Source: Candidatus Babeliales bacterium
GTDB lineage: Bacteria; Babelota; Babeliae; Babelales; Vermiphilaceae
Reading direction: 5' to 3'
DNA: 6,817 nt
Assembly: GCA_020053845.1 (NCBI GenBank)
Contig: JAGVMI010000079.1
Coordinates: 1-6,817, forward strand
The translations under genes were made by a program, and so were the position numbers. This document shows, in pieces, positions 6,222-6,817 of the stretch; the first letter of the stretch is position 1, and each line of letters starts with the position of its first letter. The notes beneath the pieces were generated by a model, which saw only the letters and a program-made list of their open reading frames with translations, was not told the DNA's origin and made no database searches.

Positions 6222-6614
6222 TTATCCCTTGAAGAATACATGCTTCACGAGCTTAGCCATCTCACGTTCAAATTCAGCTTTATCGATAGGTTCTTCAATA
6301 GTTGCCATGCCCCAAAATTTATCTTTCGGAACAAGCTTGTGCCAATATGGCGTATCAACATCATGCTTGCTGAATGAGTGATCAGCAATCACATATTCGT
6401 AGCTAGTTGCCATCTTTTGCGCAGCGTCGATCATAGTCATGTAACCCATACGCGTGGTTTTTACAAACTGCTGCTCATTAATATCAAAAAGGTTCACAAA
6501 CTCGATCAAGTTCCACGTCTTGCCGCCATCATTACTTGCAATAGCGATACAGAATAAATTGTTTGGCTTATCGCCGTATACTATCCAGTCTTTTTGCATA
6601 TTCAGCTTGCTCAT
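6222..6614 (-). CDS. Small soluble protein of unknown function with a single Asp-box-like motif
   Basis: I do not recognise this 130-residue protein. The ATG at 6614 follows AGGGGG with a 5-base gap on the minus strand, a G-rich but usable ribosome site. There is no signal peptide or membrane segment. The N-terminal third looks like beta strands (DWIVYG, NLFCIAIASN). Residues 27-34, SNDGGKTW, fit the Asp-box pattern S-x-D-x-G-x-T-W found in sialidase-type propellers, but only one copy is present and the protein is far too short for a propeller, so this is probably an isolated beta hairpin. The middle is helical (residues about 58-72) and the C-terminal part is a charged helix (EEPIDKAEFEREMAKLVKHV). 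It has its own terminator downstream. Function cannot be inferred from its neighbours. Confidence 0.75.
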   Translation of the reverse strand: MSKLNMQKDWIVYGDKPNNLFCIAIASNDGGKTWNLIEFVNLFDINEQQFVKTTRMGYMTMIDAAQKMATSYEYVIADHSFSKHDVDTPYWHKLVPKDKFWGMATIEEPIDKAEFEREMAKLVKHVFFKG

Positions 6615-6765
6615 TACATCCCCCTAAGCTTAGATACTGTAAAAAAGCCGCATAGGCCTGATAAAAACGCACGTACAGGGCCCACACTATGGCTAGCATG
6701 CCCTATCGTTACCAGTTAAGCAAAAATTGAGGGTAAAATTCAATGGTTTTATGCCTATTTTAGGC
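6615..6765. other. Intergenic region ahead of the 130-residue protein gene
   Basis: No open frame of convincing quality occurs here. It must hold the promoter of the minus-strand gene starting at 6614 unless that gene is read through from the right. A short perfect inverted repeat GCCTA-TTT-TAGGC (6753-6765) abuts the stop of the right-edge gene, and a weak 5-bp stem followed by T residues on the minus strand lies at 6641-6659. Neither is strong enough to call a terminator. Confidence 0.4.
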
Positions 6766-6817
6766 CTATTCTTTGCCCAAAAGCTCATCAAAAAAGCCAA
6801 GCTTTTCAAGGGCCTCG
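6766..6817 (-). CDS. C-terminal tail of a minus-strand gene cut by the right edge
   Basis: Reading leftward from 6816, the minus strand is open for 16 codons (EALEKLGFFDELLGKE) and stops with TAG at 6768-6766. The amphipathic helical composition and acidic end look like a genuine protein C-terminus, and the strand agrees with the two genes to its left. It is too short to assign a family. Confidence 0.45.
   Translation of the reverse strand, partial: EALEKLGFFDELLGKE

Noticed and set aside
6010..6381. Plus-strand open frame of 123 codons
   Set aside because: It crosses the start of the HD gene, a clear terminator and the end of the 130-residue gene on the other strand, so it cannot be real.
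6641..6659. Short stem followed by T residues on the minus strand, possible terminator of the right-edge gene
   Set aside because: The stem has only 5 pairs including a G-U, and it lies so close to the next start that no promoter would fit between them.
4901..6682. Recurring GGGCCC hexamers (4901, 4915, 6677) as a dispersed repeat
   Set aside because: Two are simply the arms of the terminator; the third is a lone six-base palindrome without shared flanks.
1..6817. CRISPR array, insertion sequence or att site
   Set aside because: No regularly spaced direct repeats, transposase-like frame, terminal inverted repeats or tRNA-associated duplications are visible.

Overview
The window looks like a piece of chromosome from a Gram-negative-type bacterium with an outer membrane, moderate GC, the standard code (TGA is used as a stop) and tightly packed genes. 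The best guess for the lineage is an intracellular, protist-associated bacterium such as candidate phylum Dependentiae (TM6). This rests on the overall flavour of the exported barrel-like protein and of the exported HD-domain protein. It is a family-level impression, not a verified match, and Chlamydiae-like or other endosymbiont lineages remain possible.

Layout, left to right. (1) A glycoside hydrolase family 3 enzyme (NagZ-like beta-N-acetylhexosaminidase, + strand) enters from the left edge and ends at 868. (2) It converges on a large minus-strand gene (932-2665) for an exported, cysteine-rich, probable outer-membrane protein. A 40-nt near-perfect hairpin (874-913) lies between the two stops. 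(3) A divergent control region (2666-2941) holds two separate inverted repeats, one ahead of each divergent gene. (4) A compact + strand operon follows: an HspR-like MerR regulator (2942-3436), the HtpX membrane zinc protease (3460-4329) and a helical protein of unknown function (4406-4876), closed by a strong rho-independent terminator (4899-4925). (5) Two minus-strand genes come next. One encodes an HD-domain phosphohydrolase of the SAMHD1/dGTPase-like family that unusually begins with a signal sequence (4947-6065). The other encodes a small protein of unknown function (6222-6614) with its own terminator (6159-6187). (6) The right edge shows what is probably the last 16 codons of another minus-strand gene (6766-6817).

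The hspR-htpX-unknown operon reads as an envelope or heat-stress unit. HspR-type repressors usually control chaperone or protease genes, HtpX degrades misfolded inner-membrane proteins, and a 9-bp inverted repeat overlaps a plausible extended -10 element ahead of hspR, which suggests autoregulation. The third gene may be a new partner in that response. The most unusual gene is the HD phosphohydrolase carrying an export signal: enzymes of this family act on cytosolic nucleotides, so an exported copy raises the question of a periplasmic, surface or host-directed role.
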